This document shows, piece after piece, positions 53,099 to 64,000 of a stretch of 64,000 bases of DNA; positions within the stretch are counted from its first letter, which is position 1; the number at the start of each line of letters is the position of its first letter. The stretch is taken from contig NC_085137.1 in assembly GCF_035046485.1 (NCBI RefSeq), positions 250,455,233 through 250,519,232 of the forward strand, given 5' to 3'. The notes under the pieces were generated by a model. That model worked only from the letters and a program-made list of their open reading frames with translations, did no database searches and was not told the origin of the DNA. Position numbers and translations under genes: made by a program. This DNA is from Aedes albopictus. Lineage: Eukaryota; Arthropoda; Insecta; Diptera; Culicidae.

Positions 53099-55088
53099 TG
53101 CACACTGGGCCAGGAACAGGAATTAGCAAGACAAAACCTCTAGCACATTGGGGATGCGTCCTGTAAAGTTGGTGTCTTCGGCAAAATTGTTGGGTTTTAT
53201 CTGCGCCTCAAATTGCGCTTGGAATTTAATTCGTAAAACCGCCGCATAGGTGGCGCTGCGGTGCTAACTTCTTTATTTTACATCTTAGAGCTTTGGCGTC
53301 TTCGGCAAAGTTGTAGAACAGGCAAAAATATGAAAAGTTTTCGAAGACATCAAAGCTCTAGCTCCTTAAATAACATAATTACATTGAATATTATAAACGA
53401 ACAACTTAAATTTGCGCTTTTATGTCATTCTCTTGTTTATCACCCTACATGTTGCCATGGTAACAGAAAACATTAATCGCAGTAGTCGAACAAGATCGTA
53501 AATTTGAAATTATACTTCACTCTTGCAACAATGATGCATTTGAGGAATAATACATACATTTGTCTAGGTATTACTAGTAGAAATTCCTGTTTTAGTGTAT
53601 ATGCAGGCCCGGATTAAGGATTGTGGGGGCCCGGAGCCCGAGCGGATGTGGAGGCCCCTCGGAGAGATGAACAAAAATGTTTTTCTTCATTTTTGAACAG
53701 TACATGAGCAATATGAAAAATAAAGCTAATGTTAGCAACCAAAAAAAGTTTTTGTGGGGGCCCCTAAAATGTTTTGCCTGAATGAAACGTACGTTCCGTA
53801 GGTGAGTATTTCACCTCTTGAATCTTTTAAAACAATGGGAATCCTGCAAGACGTTGCCACTCACTTTACGCCCACCGCAAATTCCAGGTTGTCGTGTATC
53901 CAAATAAGTTTATTTTCAGTATTTGACCAGTCGAAAGAGGAGCCTAATTTGAGACTAATCAAATTCAAAAAATAAACTGAGTCGGATATAAGTTAGCTGA
54001 GATATTGTGTTTGGCGTAAAGTGGATGGCAGCGTATTATATGAGTCACAACTTTACACCCTAATTGTTATATCAAGCGTAATGCGTTTGCTAAGAACTTT
54101 CATGAGCATCTTTTGAAACATTTCACCATCGGGGCAATTGATTTTGATTTTCATATGAGATTCCATCTACTTCATCTACTTTTTTTCAAGAAAAGTCCCG
54201 AAATATCCCGCATGCTAATGCTGCTTACTTTAATTATACTTAATATAATAAATATGTTAGTAAATTAAAATAATTTACCTTTAATTTGCTATCTTGACAT
54301 TTGTGGGCCGTTAATTAGTAATTTGTCAACATTTCAGTTCAGTTCAGCTGTTGACATTGTTTCTGATTTGATATTAAAACGAATTAAATAAAAGTATAAA
54401 ACAGTAACAAATTTTGAAAACGACGTATAATCAATGGTGTAGCATTTTCATTCATGGCATTCATAGCATTCATAGCATCGTTTTCAAAATTTGTTACTGA
54501 AAAGATACTAATAGTGAGTTCACCTACGAATAATGTGTTAAATTCAGGCAAAATCAGGAAGGTGCACATCGACAGCTAGCGATATAACATTGAAACAGGA
54601 ATTTCTACTAGTAATACCTAGACAAACATATATATTATTCCTCAAAATGCATGATTTTTGCAAGAGTTTCAAATTTCAAATATACGATCTTGTTCGACTA
54701 CTGCGATTATTGTTTTCTATTGCCATGGCAACATGTAGGGTGATAAACAAGAGAATGACATATGCAAAAGCGCAAATTTAAATTGTTCGTTTATAATATT
54801 CAATATTACTTTGTTATTTTAAGAGCTAGAGTTTTGGTGTCTTCGACAACATTTCATATTTTTGCCTGTTCTACAACTTTGCCGAAGACGCCAAAGCCCT
54901 AGGATGTGAAATAAAGAAGTTAGCACCGCAGCGCCATCTATGCGGCGGTTTTATGAATTAAACTCCAAGCGCAATTTAAGGCACAGATAAAACCCAACAA
55001 CTTTACCGAAGACACCAACTTGATAGGATGTAACCCCAATGCGCTAGAGGTTTTGTCTTGCTAATTGCTGTTCCTGGCCCAGTGTGCA
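53099..55088. mobile_element. Long-inverted-repeat element (~2 kb, ~500-bp arms)
   Basis: The left arm (53099-53600) and right arm (54590-55088) are inverted copies with ends TGCACACTGGGCCAGGAACAG. Blocks include CAAGACAAAACCTCTAG, GGTGTCTTCGGCAAA, CCGCCGCATAGGTGGCGCTG and TTACTAGTAGAAATTCCTGTTT. The ~990-bp centre has no ORF of known type. Superfamily and target duplication are unresolved. Confidence 0.85.
54402..54499. repeat. 98-bp hairpin with 22-bp perfect arms
   Basis: CAGTAACAAATTTTGAAAACGA and its exact reverse complement enclose three ATTCAT(A/G)GC repeats. It lies in the centre of the long-inverted-repeat element and may be a nested MITE. Confidence 0.8.
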
Positions 55089-57061
55089 ATGTAATGAAAT
55101 ATTTCAATAAGCAGGTAATCATGACTTAAACTGTTTAGTGAGTCTCCCTTCCTTATATGTGTCTACCCTGTTTATAAGGTTTCCAGGTAGACATTCAAGA
55201 TACCGAGTAGTTGTTAAGTAACTACGTTATATGTACATCTTTAACCTTCCCTGTAAAGGATCACTCAATTGGATGCCAAAGATGGGTCAAATCGATACCT
55301 CTCCAGTAATCAAGTCGTTAGCAATCGTTTGTCATACTTTCTGTAATCGATGAAATTGTCCATCTTCCCTTTCCTCGCCAATCCCTCTCAAAAGTTTCAC
55401 CCTCTGCATCGGTTGTCCTCCCCCAAAGCCCCGCAGAGGAAAAGTCATACCAGCACTGGAAAACTTTCAACAACAGTGTGGAAATAGATAAATTGCATTT
55501 CGTGAAATTGTATTTCCATTCTTCGCACACTGCCGGCAAACAAGAAGGACGACTACGACTACGACGACGACGAGCAACCGACGGAACTCGTTTCGGTTGT
55601 TTACTCGTCTCCTCGTGTGAGTCGGACTCGGTATCTTCCAGGCGACAGCATGCATAAGATTTCCCTTTGCCGGTTGAAGGAAACTTTTTTCCCCTCCCCA
55701 TACTGAGGAGTCATTTGGGGGTGCATTCTGGGAAAATTGTCGCACAAAAGTGCATTTCACTTTGCAGCTCGTTTGCTCAACAGCCAGCAGCAGTCAGTGC
55801 AGTGGAGTTGATGCATGTGGACGACCGCGTGGAAGTGCCGAAAGGGTGCTCGGCTTTGAGGACTGTTACAACATTTCATTCAACGACACTTTTTACCTCG
55901 TTCTGCTGTGTGTGTTACTGCTGGCTGCCCGTAATAGGATTTCGTCTGATGTAAAGGGGTAAGAAACGATGACGACGACGACAACTCGGAAGACGTCGAC
56001 CGGAATGGCATTGATTTATAAGGTGCAAAACGAGTGGCTGCACAATAATGCCAACAAGAGTGTGTCAAAGTCGAAATACCGAGACCGAGAAAGCCAAACT
56101 GCAAAACTATCAACAAAAGGCAGCAAAATGTTTTTACGACGACTTCAGCGACGACGACGGCAACAACTGTGCTGGTAAGGAAGGAGAAAGTATTTGCTGC
56201 AAATGAAATTTCGCTTGACTTTGTGGCTGAGAGTGGTTACTTCAGGCAACTCTGTTACAAGGAGAGGAGACGTTTCAGATTAGGAAATCTTAAATTTTCT
56301 TCGTTCACAGAAAAAATCCTACTCAGTGACTGAGTTGAACTTCCTCCCAGAAATCAATGAATCTTTTGTTTCAATACTGTGTTTCCGCTAAAAGTGGGAC
56401 AACTCATTGCCAATGAGAGGGGAAAAATTGACCAATGTTTGAAAAAAATGGAGTTCTACTTGGTAGAGGATCTACCAAGTCACTGAATTCCCAAGAATAT
56501 GTTTCAACTTTTAATTTCACTGCAACACAATAGCCACCAAAAACGAGTCCAATATTGTCAACAACAATAATTTCCTATTCAATTTTCTATGCTTCGAGCG
56601 TCGCCAAAGAGTAAGCATGCCACGAGCAACAGTCGGACAGCAATGCTTTAGACGACGCTCCAGAAGGATAAATCATTTCATTTGTTTGTTTTTCATCCTT
56701 CCCCTTTTGTCTCCGCCAGTCTCCATCTTTCAACTAGAAAACTGCGTTAACCCCTTGGGTTTCCCCTTCTTTTTCCTGTGCTTACCATTCAACTTTTGCG
56801 TTATTGGATTTTCACAATTTTACGTTTCCTACCATGATGCCACTTTGAAGCAAATAAACACCCATCCCTCTCAGCTCAGCACAAAAACTCAAACAGAACC
56901 TAGCCCACATACACACATTTCGCCGTGGTTCTTTCTTTTCCTACAGAGTGCCGGAAAAGTGGTGGAACGGTAGGATCATTTGGCACCAGGTTGGTGAAAC
57001 TGCTGTAAATCAGTTAATTTTATACCAATTATTGACTTTTTATGTACACGGCGAGATTAAC
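55089..57061. other. Mostly unassigned; possible promoter and exon near 55790-56174
   Basis: A TCAGTGCAG initiator-like motif (about 55794) precedes a GC-richer, CAG/ACG-rich stretch. That stretch ends at a donor-like CTG|GTAAGG near 56174, with an ATG at 55969 open through it. Nothing links it to the candidate exons at 32428 and 38186. No other gene signal is seen. Confidence 0.25.
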
Positions 57062-58724
57062 AGCTAATTAGTCCCACATTTGCTTCTGCAAGCCTGAGCG
57101 TCTGTTCTCCAGGAGGAGCGGTTCACGACAGCGTCTGATCCCCATGTTAGAGGCGACTGATCAACGTTCGAGTGCCAGGGAAGGACTCTAAGCTCAACTG
57201 TGCACTTTAGTTCTTCGGAAAGTAGGGGGTTGGTGTCAGGTCCTACGAGCCAGCCATGAAAAATCATTGTGACGGAAAATCAGCAACAGAATAATAGAAT
57301 AATACGAATCACCGGCAACGACTCCAGCGAACAAAAAGGACTTGCGAGAGAACTGTCGATCTCTCAACTTCATTGGGAGCACCCATATACATGCCGATCT
57401 ACTGAAGGACCGGGGGTTCGGCATCGTAGTGCTGCAGGAGGTGTGTTGGACAGGATCCATGGTTCGAACGCGTAGAGGTAATCATACAATCTACCAGAGC
57501 TGCGGAAACACACGCGATCTTGGGCACGAATGCCAACTTATTTGGTAAGGAGTCTTTAATAAAATATTATAATAATAGTAATAAAAACACGCGATCTGGG
57601 AAAAGCTTCCATTGTGATGGGTGATATGCAAAGGCGCGTGATCGTTTGGTGGCCGATCGACGAAACAATATGCAGATTGAGGATCAAGGGCCAATTCTTC
57701 AACTTCAGCATAATAAACGTACACAGCCCACACTCCGGAAGCACTGATTATGACAAGGATGCCTTTTACAAGCAGCTCGAACGCGAATACGACCGCTACC
57801 CAATCCACGACGTCAAGATTATCATTGGAGATCTAAACGCACAGATAGGCCAGGAGGGGGAATTCAGACCGACGATTGGAAAGTTCAGCGCCCACCAACG
57901 GACGAACGAAAACGGCCTATGACTCATTGATTTCGCCGCCTCAAAAATCATGGCCATACGTAGCACCTTTTCCCAACACAGCCTCCCTTATCGTTACATC
58001 TGGAGATCACCACATCAGACGTAATCTCAAATCGACCACGTTCTGATTGACGTACGACACTTCTCCGACATTATCGACGTCAGGATCTATCGTGGCGCCA
58101 ACATCGACTCCGACCACTATCTGGTGATGGGTAAAACTGCGCCCAAAACTTTCCGTCATCAACAATGTACGGTAACAGCGACCGCCACGGTACAACCTAG
58201 GGCGACTAAAACAAGCGGATGTCGCCTCAGCATACGCGCAGAATCTCGAGACCACGTAGCAAGATGAGCGCGAGCTCGATGCGGCCTTTCTAGAGGTCTG
58301 CTGGAGTACAGTAAAAGCAGCCATCAACGACGCAGCCAAGAGTACCATCGGATACGTGGAACGGAATCGACGGAACGAATGGTTCGACGAAGAGTGCAGA
58401 ACAGTTTTGAAGGAGAAGAACGCAGTGCGGGCGGTAATGCTGCAGCAAGGGACCAGATAGAACGTAGAACGTTACAAACAGAAGCGGAAACAGCAGACCC
58501 GCCTCTTTCGGGAGAAAAAGCGCCGCCTGGAAGGAGCGGAGTGTGAAGAAATGGAAATGCTGTGCCGTTCTCAAATAAACATGGAAGTTCTACCTGAAGC
58601 TCAACGCATCCCGCAACGGCTTCGTACCACGAGCCGAAATATGCAGGGATAAGGACGGAGGCCGCTTGACGGACGGACGTGAGGTGATCGAAATATGGAA
58701 ACAGCACTACGATCAGCATCTGGA
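57062..58724 (+). pseudogene. RTE-type LINE 5' end and endonuclease, broken
   Basis: A ~200-base 5' region is followed by pieces of an apurinic-type endonuclease in several frames: NCRSLNFIGSTHIHADLL and VLQEVCWTG (about 57350-57460), FSIINVHSPHSGSTDYDKD (about 57700), IIIGDLNAQIGQEGEF (about 57822) and DHVLIDVRHFSD and IDSDHYLVM-like pieces (about 58037-58130). There are stops and frame changes between them, and a ~65-base insertion at about 57525-57587. Sequence stops where the second array begins. The endonuclease would nick target DNA; this copy is dead. Confidence 0.75.
57525..57587 (+). mobile_element. Tiny retroposed insertion with 15-bp duplication
   Basis: ACACGCGATCTTGGG (from 57510) and ACACGCGATCTGGG (from 57588) flank a stretch ending in a TAATAATAGTAATAAA tail. 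This is the signature of a severely 5'-truncated LINE or SINE. Confidence 0.6.
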
Positions 58725-60780
58725 TGGGGTTCGGGGATTCCTCCTAAGGTTCCTTTGGGGATTTGTCCTGGAATTATTTCGGGGAATGCTCCTGGAGTTC
58801 TTTCGGAAATTCCTGCTGAACTTCCTTCAAGGATTCCTCCTGACTTCGGGGATTCCTCCTGATATTCCGTCGGGGATTCCTCCTGAAATTTCTATGGGAA
58901 CTCCTCCTACAATTGCTTTGAAGATTCCTCCTGCATTTCCTTCGGAGTATCCTCTTGAAATTCCTGTTATGATTCCTCCTGTGGGAATTCCTTCAGAAAT
59001 TTCTGATGGTATTAATCCGAGGATTCCAGCTACAATTCCTTCGGGGATTCCACCTAGAATTCCTTCGGGATTTCCTACTGGAATTCCTTGGAGAATTTCT
59101 TCTGAAATTCATTCGGGGATTTCTCTTGGAATTCCTTCAGTGATACCTTTAAGAATTCCCTCACGAATTTCTCTAGGAACTCTTTCAGCTCTGGATATTT
59201 TTCGTTGATCCCGTCTAGAGATCCTTTGGGGATTCTTCATTGTATTCCCTTGGAAATTCCCACAGGAAATTTTTTGAGGAGTCCTGCTGGAATTTCTTTG
59301 TGGATAATTGCTGGAATTCGTTTGGGATTCACGCAGGATTTTTTTCCGGAATTACTCTTGAAATTCCTGCAGGGATTCCTCCTAAGTGAGTAAGTAAGTA
59401 AGTAGTTCCTCATGGAATTTCTTCGAGGATTCCTGTAGGTTTTTTTATGGTTCCTCCTAGAAATCTTTCAAGGATTCTTTCACGAATTACTTTGAAAATT
59501 CTTTCTGGATTTTCTTTGGAGATTCCTCCTGGACATCCTTCATAGATTCCTCCTGAAATTCTTCCGGAGATTCCTCTTGATATTCCGTCGGGGATTCCTC
59601 TGGGAATTCCTTCGGGGTGTCCTCTTAGGGTTCCTTCGGGGATTTGTCTTGGACTACCTGCTGGACTTCCTTCAAAGTTTCCTTCAGAAATTTCTTCGGG
59701 TATTCCTCCTGCTATTCCGTCAGGAATTCTGCCTTAAATTTAGACGGTAAGTCCTCCTGGAATAACTTTGGAATTTCCTCTTGGAATTCCTGTGGTGATT
59801 CCTCTTTTATTTTTTTCGGAGATTTCTCCTGGAATTCCTTAAATTCTTCATGGAATTCCTCCATGATTCCTCCTGGAATTTTTTCGGGGTTTCCTTCTTG
59901 TATTTATTTGGTGATTTCTCCAAGAATTCCTTCGGAAATTCTTTCTAAGATTCGTGGATTCTTCCTAGAGATCCTTTGAGGATTCCTTCTTGAATTTCTT
60001 CGGGGATTCCTTCTGACTTCCAATGGGGATTCCTCTTGGAATTCCTTCGGGGTTTCCTTAAAAAAAAAACCATTGAGAATTCCGCCCGGAATTTCTTCGG
60101 AGATTTCTACCGGAATTCTTTCGGTGGCTCCTCCTGGGCTTTCTGCAGAAATTTCTACTGTAATTTCTTGGGAGATTCCTCCTAGACTTCCTTCGATGAT
60201 TCCTTCTGGAATTCCTGCGGGGATTCCTCTTAGAATTTTCTCAGGGATTTCTTCTGGAATTCCTCCAGGAATACTTCTAAGCTATTTTTCGTTGATTCCT
60301 TTTAGAAATCCCTCGGGGATTCACTTTCGAATTCTCTTGGAATCTCCCACTAGAATTCCTTTAAGGATTCCTGCTGGAGATCTTTTTCGGGATTTCTCCT
60401 GGATAGTTTTCGTTGATCCCTCCTAAAAATCCTTGCTTAAAGCATTCCTTCTCCAATTCGTTTAGAAATTCCCGCTGGAATTCCTTCGGGAATTCCTGCT
60501 GTAAATCCATTAAGATTTCTTCTTGAATTCATTTAGGGAATCCTCCTGGATTTCCTTCTGAAATTCCTCGAAAATTTCATTCATGGATTCCTTTAGAAGT
60601 TTCTGCAGGAATCTCTCTAAGACATATTCTTGAACCACCAGAGATTGCTAAAGAAGTTCCTTCAGGGTTTTATACAGCAATTCGTGCAGAGATAAGTCCA
60701 GAATTTTCCTCATGGATTTCTCCAGGAGTTTCTTTCAAGATTCCTCCTGGAATTCCTTCTGAGATTCCTCCCTGAAATCA
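58725..60780. repeat. Second degenerate array of GGAATTCCTTCGGGGATTCC type
   Basis: Units of about 24 bases built on GGAATTCCTTCGGGGATTCC and CTCCTGGAATT with many substitutions. It produces long pseudo-frames rich in IPSGIP (for example 58666-59208) that are not genes. It is related in style to the array at 49330-52764. Confidence 0.85.
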
Positions 60781-63760
60781 TTCGGAGATTGTTTAGTGTA
60801 AATAGTGCGATCATATTTGATAGCTTCTGAATTCTCTAAGAAAACGAAACAAAAACTGTAGCAAAATTGATAATGTATTGCCTTCATTTGCAATGGAGTA
60901 ATGCAACATGATACTAAGGATACGGGTAATGTCACAATAGGTCTAATCACTGGCACTGGTCGCAGTGTCGGATCTGAACAGGTTTTCATTCAATCGTAAT
61001 AATTTTTGTCACCAATGGTCATGAAATAGCTCTGACTATAAATTCTAGAGCGTAATGATAACTTACCATGTAACATTATGGTAAAATTTAGGTCACGCCT
61101 ATTCACGCCGCCGCCGCCGGAAGCTGCCACCGGCGTGACGCCGATTACGCCGCCACCGCCGATCAAAAAAGGGCCACACACCGCCGCCTAGCAATATATA
61201 GTCGGCTCACAGGTCTAGGTGGTCAGAATTATGATATAAACCACGTCAAAGTACATCGTTTTAAATGCGCGCTGGTGTCACATAGCGACGGAATTACGTA
61301 CCAAACATTCCACTATTTGAGGGTCATAAACCTGCTGAACAACTTTGCTGAAGGTCTAAACTTTGCAGAGGATATGGTTGTTGAAATATAGTTTAGTTTA
61401 ACATAAGGTTTTCGGGTGATGCCAAACTTTTCGGGGTGCTGCAATATTCAATTGGGGTGTTGCAATACTAGACGATGCGATTCCATATTTATGGCAGGTA
61501 GTGTATGTCTAGTGTAATTTGTAGCCCAATAAACAGAAAGTAAGTTACTAAAACGAGCTCTTGATATCATACATATTGCTCATTCTGTATAGCCTCTGGA
61601 GGAGTCTGCGTCATTTTTTATAGTGTAAATTATTGAAGTAATATTTTCGATAGATTATGTGAGAAATGACAAAGGTTTTGGCTGTACCAGCAACTTTTCG
61701 ACACCCTGTAGTTAGCAGAGCTGTGGGTGCTGATTGCAACTTTCTTCCTCGGAAGGCAGCCAACAAAGATGAAAAGTTTCCCTTTGGAAAGTAAATACAA
61801 CCCCAGCCAACCAACTCCAACGAAATTGAGAGCGAATCGGACTCGGACCGGGTCTGAGGGACACGCAGGCGACAAGGAGGATGCTCTTTTCAATTCCGTT
61901 GATCTACGCAGCTGGCACGTAGCAGCATAAGGCAGCCAGAACCAGTCCCAAGAAAACGCTCCGGGTCTAGATGAATAGGTTTCCGGTTCCTTCGACGTTG
62001 GTAAAGGATTGGGTTGGAGTGGTGTTGCTCAAGAAACTGGCTGCTTGCTTCTACTACTATTAAGAGGTTGCGACTGGGTTGATGTTTGCTTTTGGTTTCT
62101 CCCAGGAGCGAGCGGTCGTCGGTTTTCAAGGGTGCATCTCAGTAGATTTATTTACCAGATGAGTTTATAAAATAAGCCACTTGAGCGGGATCCGAGAAGC
62201 AGTGCAGAAGATCAAACGGATCTTCTGCTTGATGGCGCTGAGGATGGTTCTTGGGTCGCTGGCTGCTAGAGCTGAGATTATTGCATTTACCCAGTTCTGA
62301 GTGAAGGTGAAGAATGATATTTCCTTACGGGAGAGAGCTATGAAATTGTCATGAAAACTAGTGTCATGGAGCTGTTTCATCGTAGATTTTCACTTGTTTG
62401 ATTTTTGTCAAGAATTGATTTTTTTAGAAAACGCAAGTGGAAATTTTTGAGTGAAAATAAATTCATCCTCTAGGCTTAACCATTCTGCAATTTTCTGATT
62501 AACTCAGTTATCCGTCCATCTTTCATCTATTCTACGACGATGCATCTAGATCCTTTATTCAACGGCAATTCATTGAAGTGGATGATTATCAACAAGCAGC
62601 TTCTTCTCTGACGTACCCTCTTCTTGAAACGCATTTTCCTGAATATTTTGCTTATACCGAGGTGTGACCACTCTGTCACTCGTTAAAGCTGAAAATGTAT
62701 TCAAAGTGCATCCTTTGAAAAACACACTCATTTTCTCCTCAACTTCACGATGCTTTTCACTCTCAACTTTGTTGCTGTCATAGTCGCTGGGCTGAATTGT
62801 GTACTTTGTGCGATGGGCATACATTAGAATATAAAAAAAATCCAGGCGTGGAGGGGTGTGTTTCACTTTCCACTCTGCCTTGTAATTATGCTGCATAGGT
62901 GTGCTCTGGCTCTACAGAGTCAAAGCCATGGCAAAAAGAGCTTGACGAGAGTCTCTACTCTGCAGCAAGTCACTTGAGTAAACAAAATAGCTACGGAAAG
63001 CAAACATCCCTCTAGTCGTTCGAAAGTCACCGTTGTTGGTTGGATGGATGCGTCATACACAACGACGATGATGCCTTCCCGCATAGAGAAGACCACCCCC
63101 GGGTCAAGAGTTACAGTTTTTATCTAGATAGGGCTGGAATTACCCATTTGCCCCATACTGGATCCACGACCGAACTCCACTCTGACTAGGTAAACTGACG
63201 ACGGACGGCGCCAACCCGCTAGAAACTGCCGACATTCACAAGCAGTCTTTTCATGCGCATAGTGTTGACCATTTATGGAGGCGCACGATCTGGCATGGTT
63301 GTGTTTTCTTTCGTCGACTGCGACCTCACAACCTGCCGCTCGGTGTATGCAACCCCTGTGGAACCAAGCGACGTGCAGCGACGGCGACGGCGACGCGCTC
63401 TTTGCTAATGGTGAGGTAATATCGTACAGAGATTAGATCAATTTTGAGACTCTCCTCTCCGCAGTCTAGACCGAGTGGCGAATGGCAAATATTTCTTGTT
63501 TGAGGAGAAGTTATTTGCGTGAAGTCCGATGCCTAAACGTCCATATGGCTGTGGCGGTGGCGCACCGTATGCTGTTCGAGTCAGCGAGTGGTCATATTTA
63601 TATTTTTGTTGTAACGCAAAGTGTTTTTTTTTTTGCAGAGTCCAGCTCCGCAAATGAGCGTGAAATCCAGTGCGCTAGAAAGATTGAGCATTTATGATTA
63701 ATACAGTATTACAACACGGTCCTTTTTCAGTGAACGGTCCAATGCGCGAGTCGTGTACTA
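60781..63760. other. No gene recognised
   Basis: Contains a GCC/CGC-rich patch at about 61105-61195. It also has an acceptor-like poly-T plus GCAG at about 63640, followed by 19 open codons to TGA; this cannot be tied to the candidate gene with confidence. Confidence 0.35.
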
Positions 63761-63769
63761 GCCGAAACT

Positions 63770-64000
63770 ATTTGTAAGGTCTGCATATATGGCCATATAG
63801 AGTGGGTCATCGTTTATATGGAAAAATGAAAAATTCAATGGTATCCCATCAGATCAAAGCTTTTTTGATCCCAATTCAGGACCCAAATAAGTGTGCAAAA
63901 TTTGGGCACGATTGGTTATGCCTACGTTTTGCGCATCGCGTTTGAAGTTTGTATGGGGTTTTACATGGGAAAACACACTTTTTTGCATTTCTCTCATAAC
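63770..64000. repeat. Interspersed-repeat-like sequence cut by window end
   Basis: The GTTTATATGGAAAAATGAAAAA, CAAAATTTGGGCACGATTGG and GTTTGTATGGG pattern recalls the outer arm of the foldback element at 39540-39680. Probably the start of a related MITE; only one side is visible. Confidence 0.4.

Noticed and set aside
58666..60426. Long frames rich in IPSGIPPRIP repeats, resembling a collagen- or silk-like protein
   Set aside because: They come from the degenerate GGAATTCC array; neighbouring frames are equally open, and there is no start context or conserved domain.
63641..63700. Acceptor-like poly-T plus GCAG followed by 19 open codons in the phase expected after the 39-nt microexon
   Set aside because: An open stretch of 19 codons is expected by chance and nothing else supports it as the terminal exon.
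1..64000. Prokaryotic features, CRISPR arrays or defence islands
   Set aside because: Gene density, splice-like signals and retroelement content are those of an insect nuclear genome.

Overview
The window looks like a large intron or intergenic stretch of a culicine mosquito genome, most likely Aedes. The reasons are very dense nested transposable elements, tRNA-derived SINE and RTE/R1-LOA/CR1 LINE debris, foldback MITEs, an errantivirus and a BEL/Pao element, and almost no host coding sequence. The species call is inference from repeat style. Nothing looks bacterial: no operons, rRNA, CRISPR or functional tRNA gene was seen.

Layout. About 230-16150 is one composite DNA transposon with very long inverted arms built from ~153-bp subterminal repeats (left ~230-3165, right ~14312-16150). 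Between the arms lies a broken DDE-type transposase (3713-6579). It is split by a 750-bp non-autonomous Transib-like element (4497-5246, 5-bp target duplication) and by two in-frame stops. A complete Ty3/gypsy errantivirus (6826-14311) with LTRs that read as identical, a CATA duplication, gag, pol and env sits next to an AT palindrome at the inner edge of the right arm.

16151-39390 holds LINE wreckage (RTE, CR1/T1 ORF1, opposed R1/LOA copies) and small MITEs with clear target duplications (hAT 17760-18140, TA-duplicating 27276-27718, piggyBac 35347-35462). It also holds two short segments that behave like consecutive coding exons of one plus-strand host gene (32428-32479 and 38186-38224), matched in splice phase.

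39400-48256 is a foldback element interrupted by a TA-duplicating MITE and by an apparently intact 7273-bp BEL/Pao retrotransposon on the minus strand (40499-47771, LTRs that read as identical, ATTGC duplication). After it come a second foldback (48404-48997), a degenerate GGAATTCC-type array (49330-52764) holding a SINE and a LINE 3' end, a 2-kb long-inverted-repeat element (53099-55088), an RTE endonuclease fragment (57062-58724) running into a second array (58725-60780), and unassigned sequence to the end.

The most notable points are the long-armed DDE element with Grainyhead-like motifs in its arms, the two young LTR elements both sitting in palindromic DNA of older foldback elements, a canonical -1 frameshift site at the errantivirus gag/pol junction, and the phase-matched exon pair.
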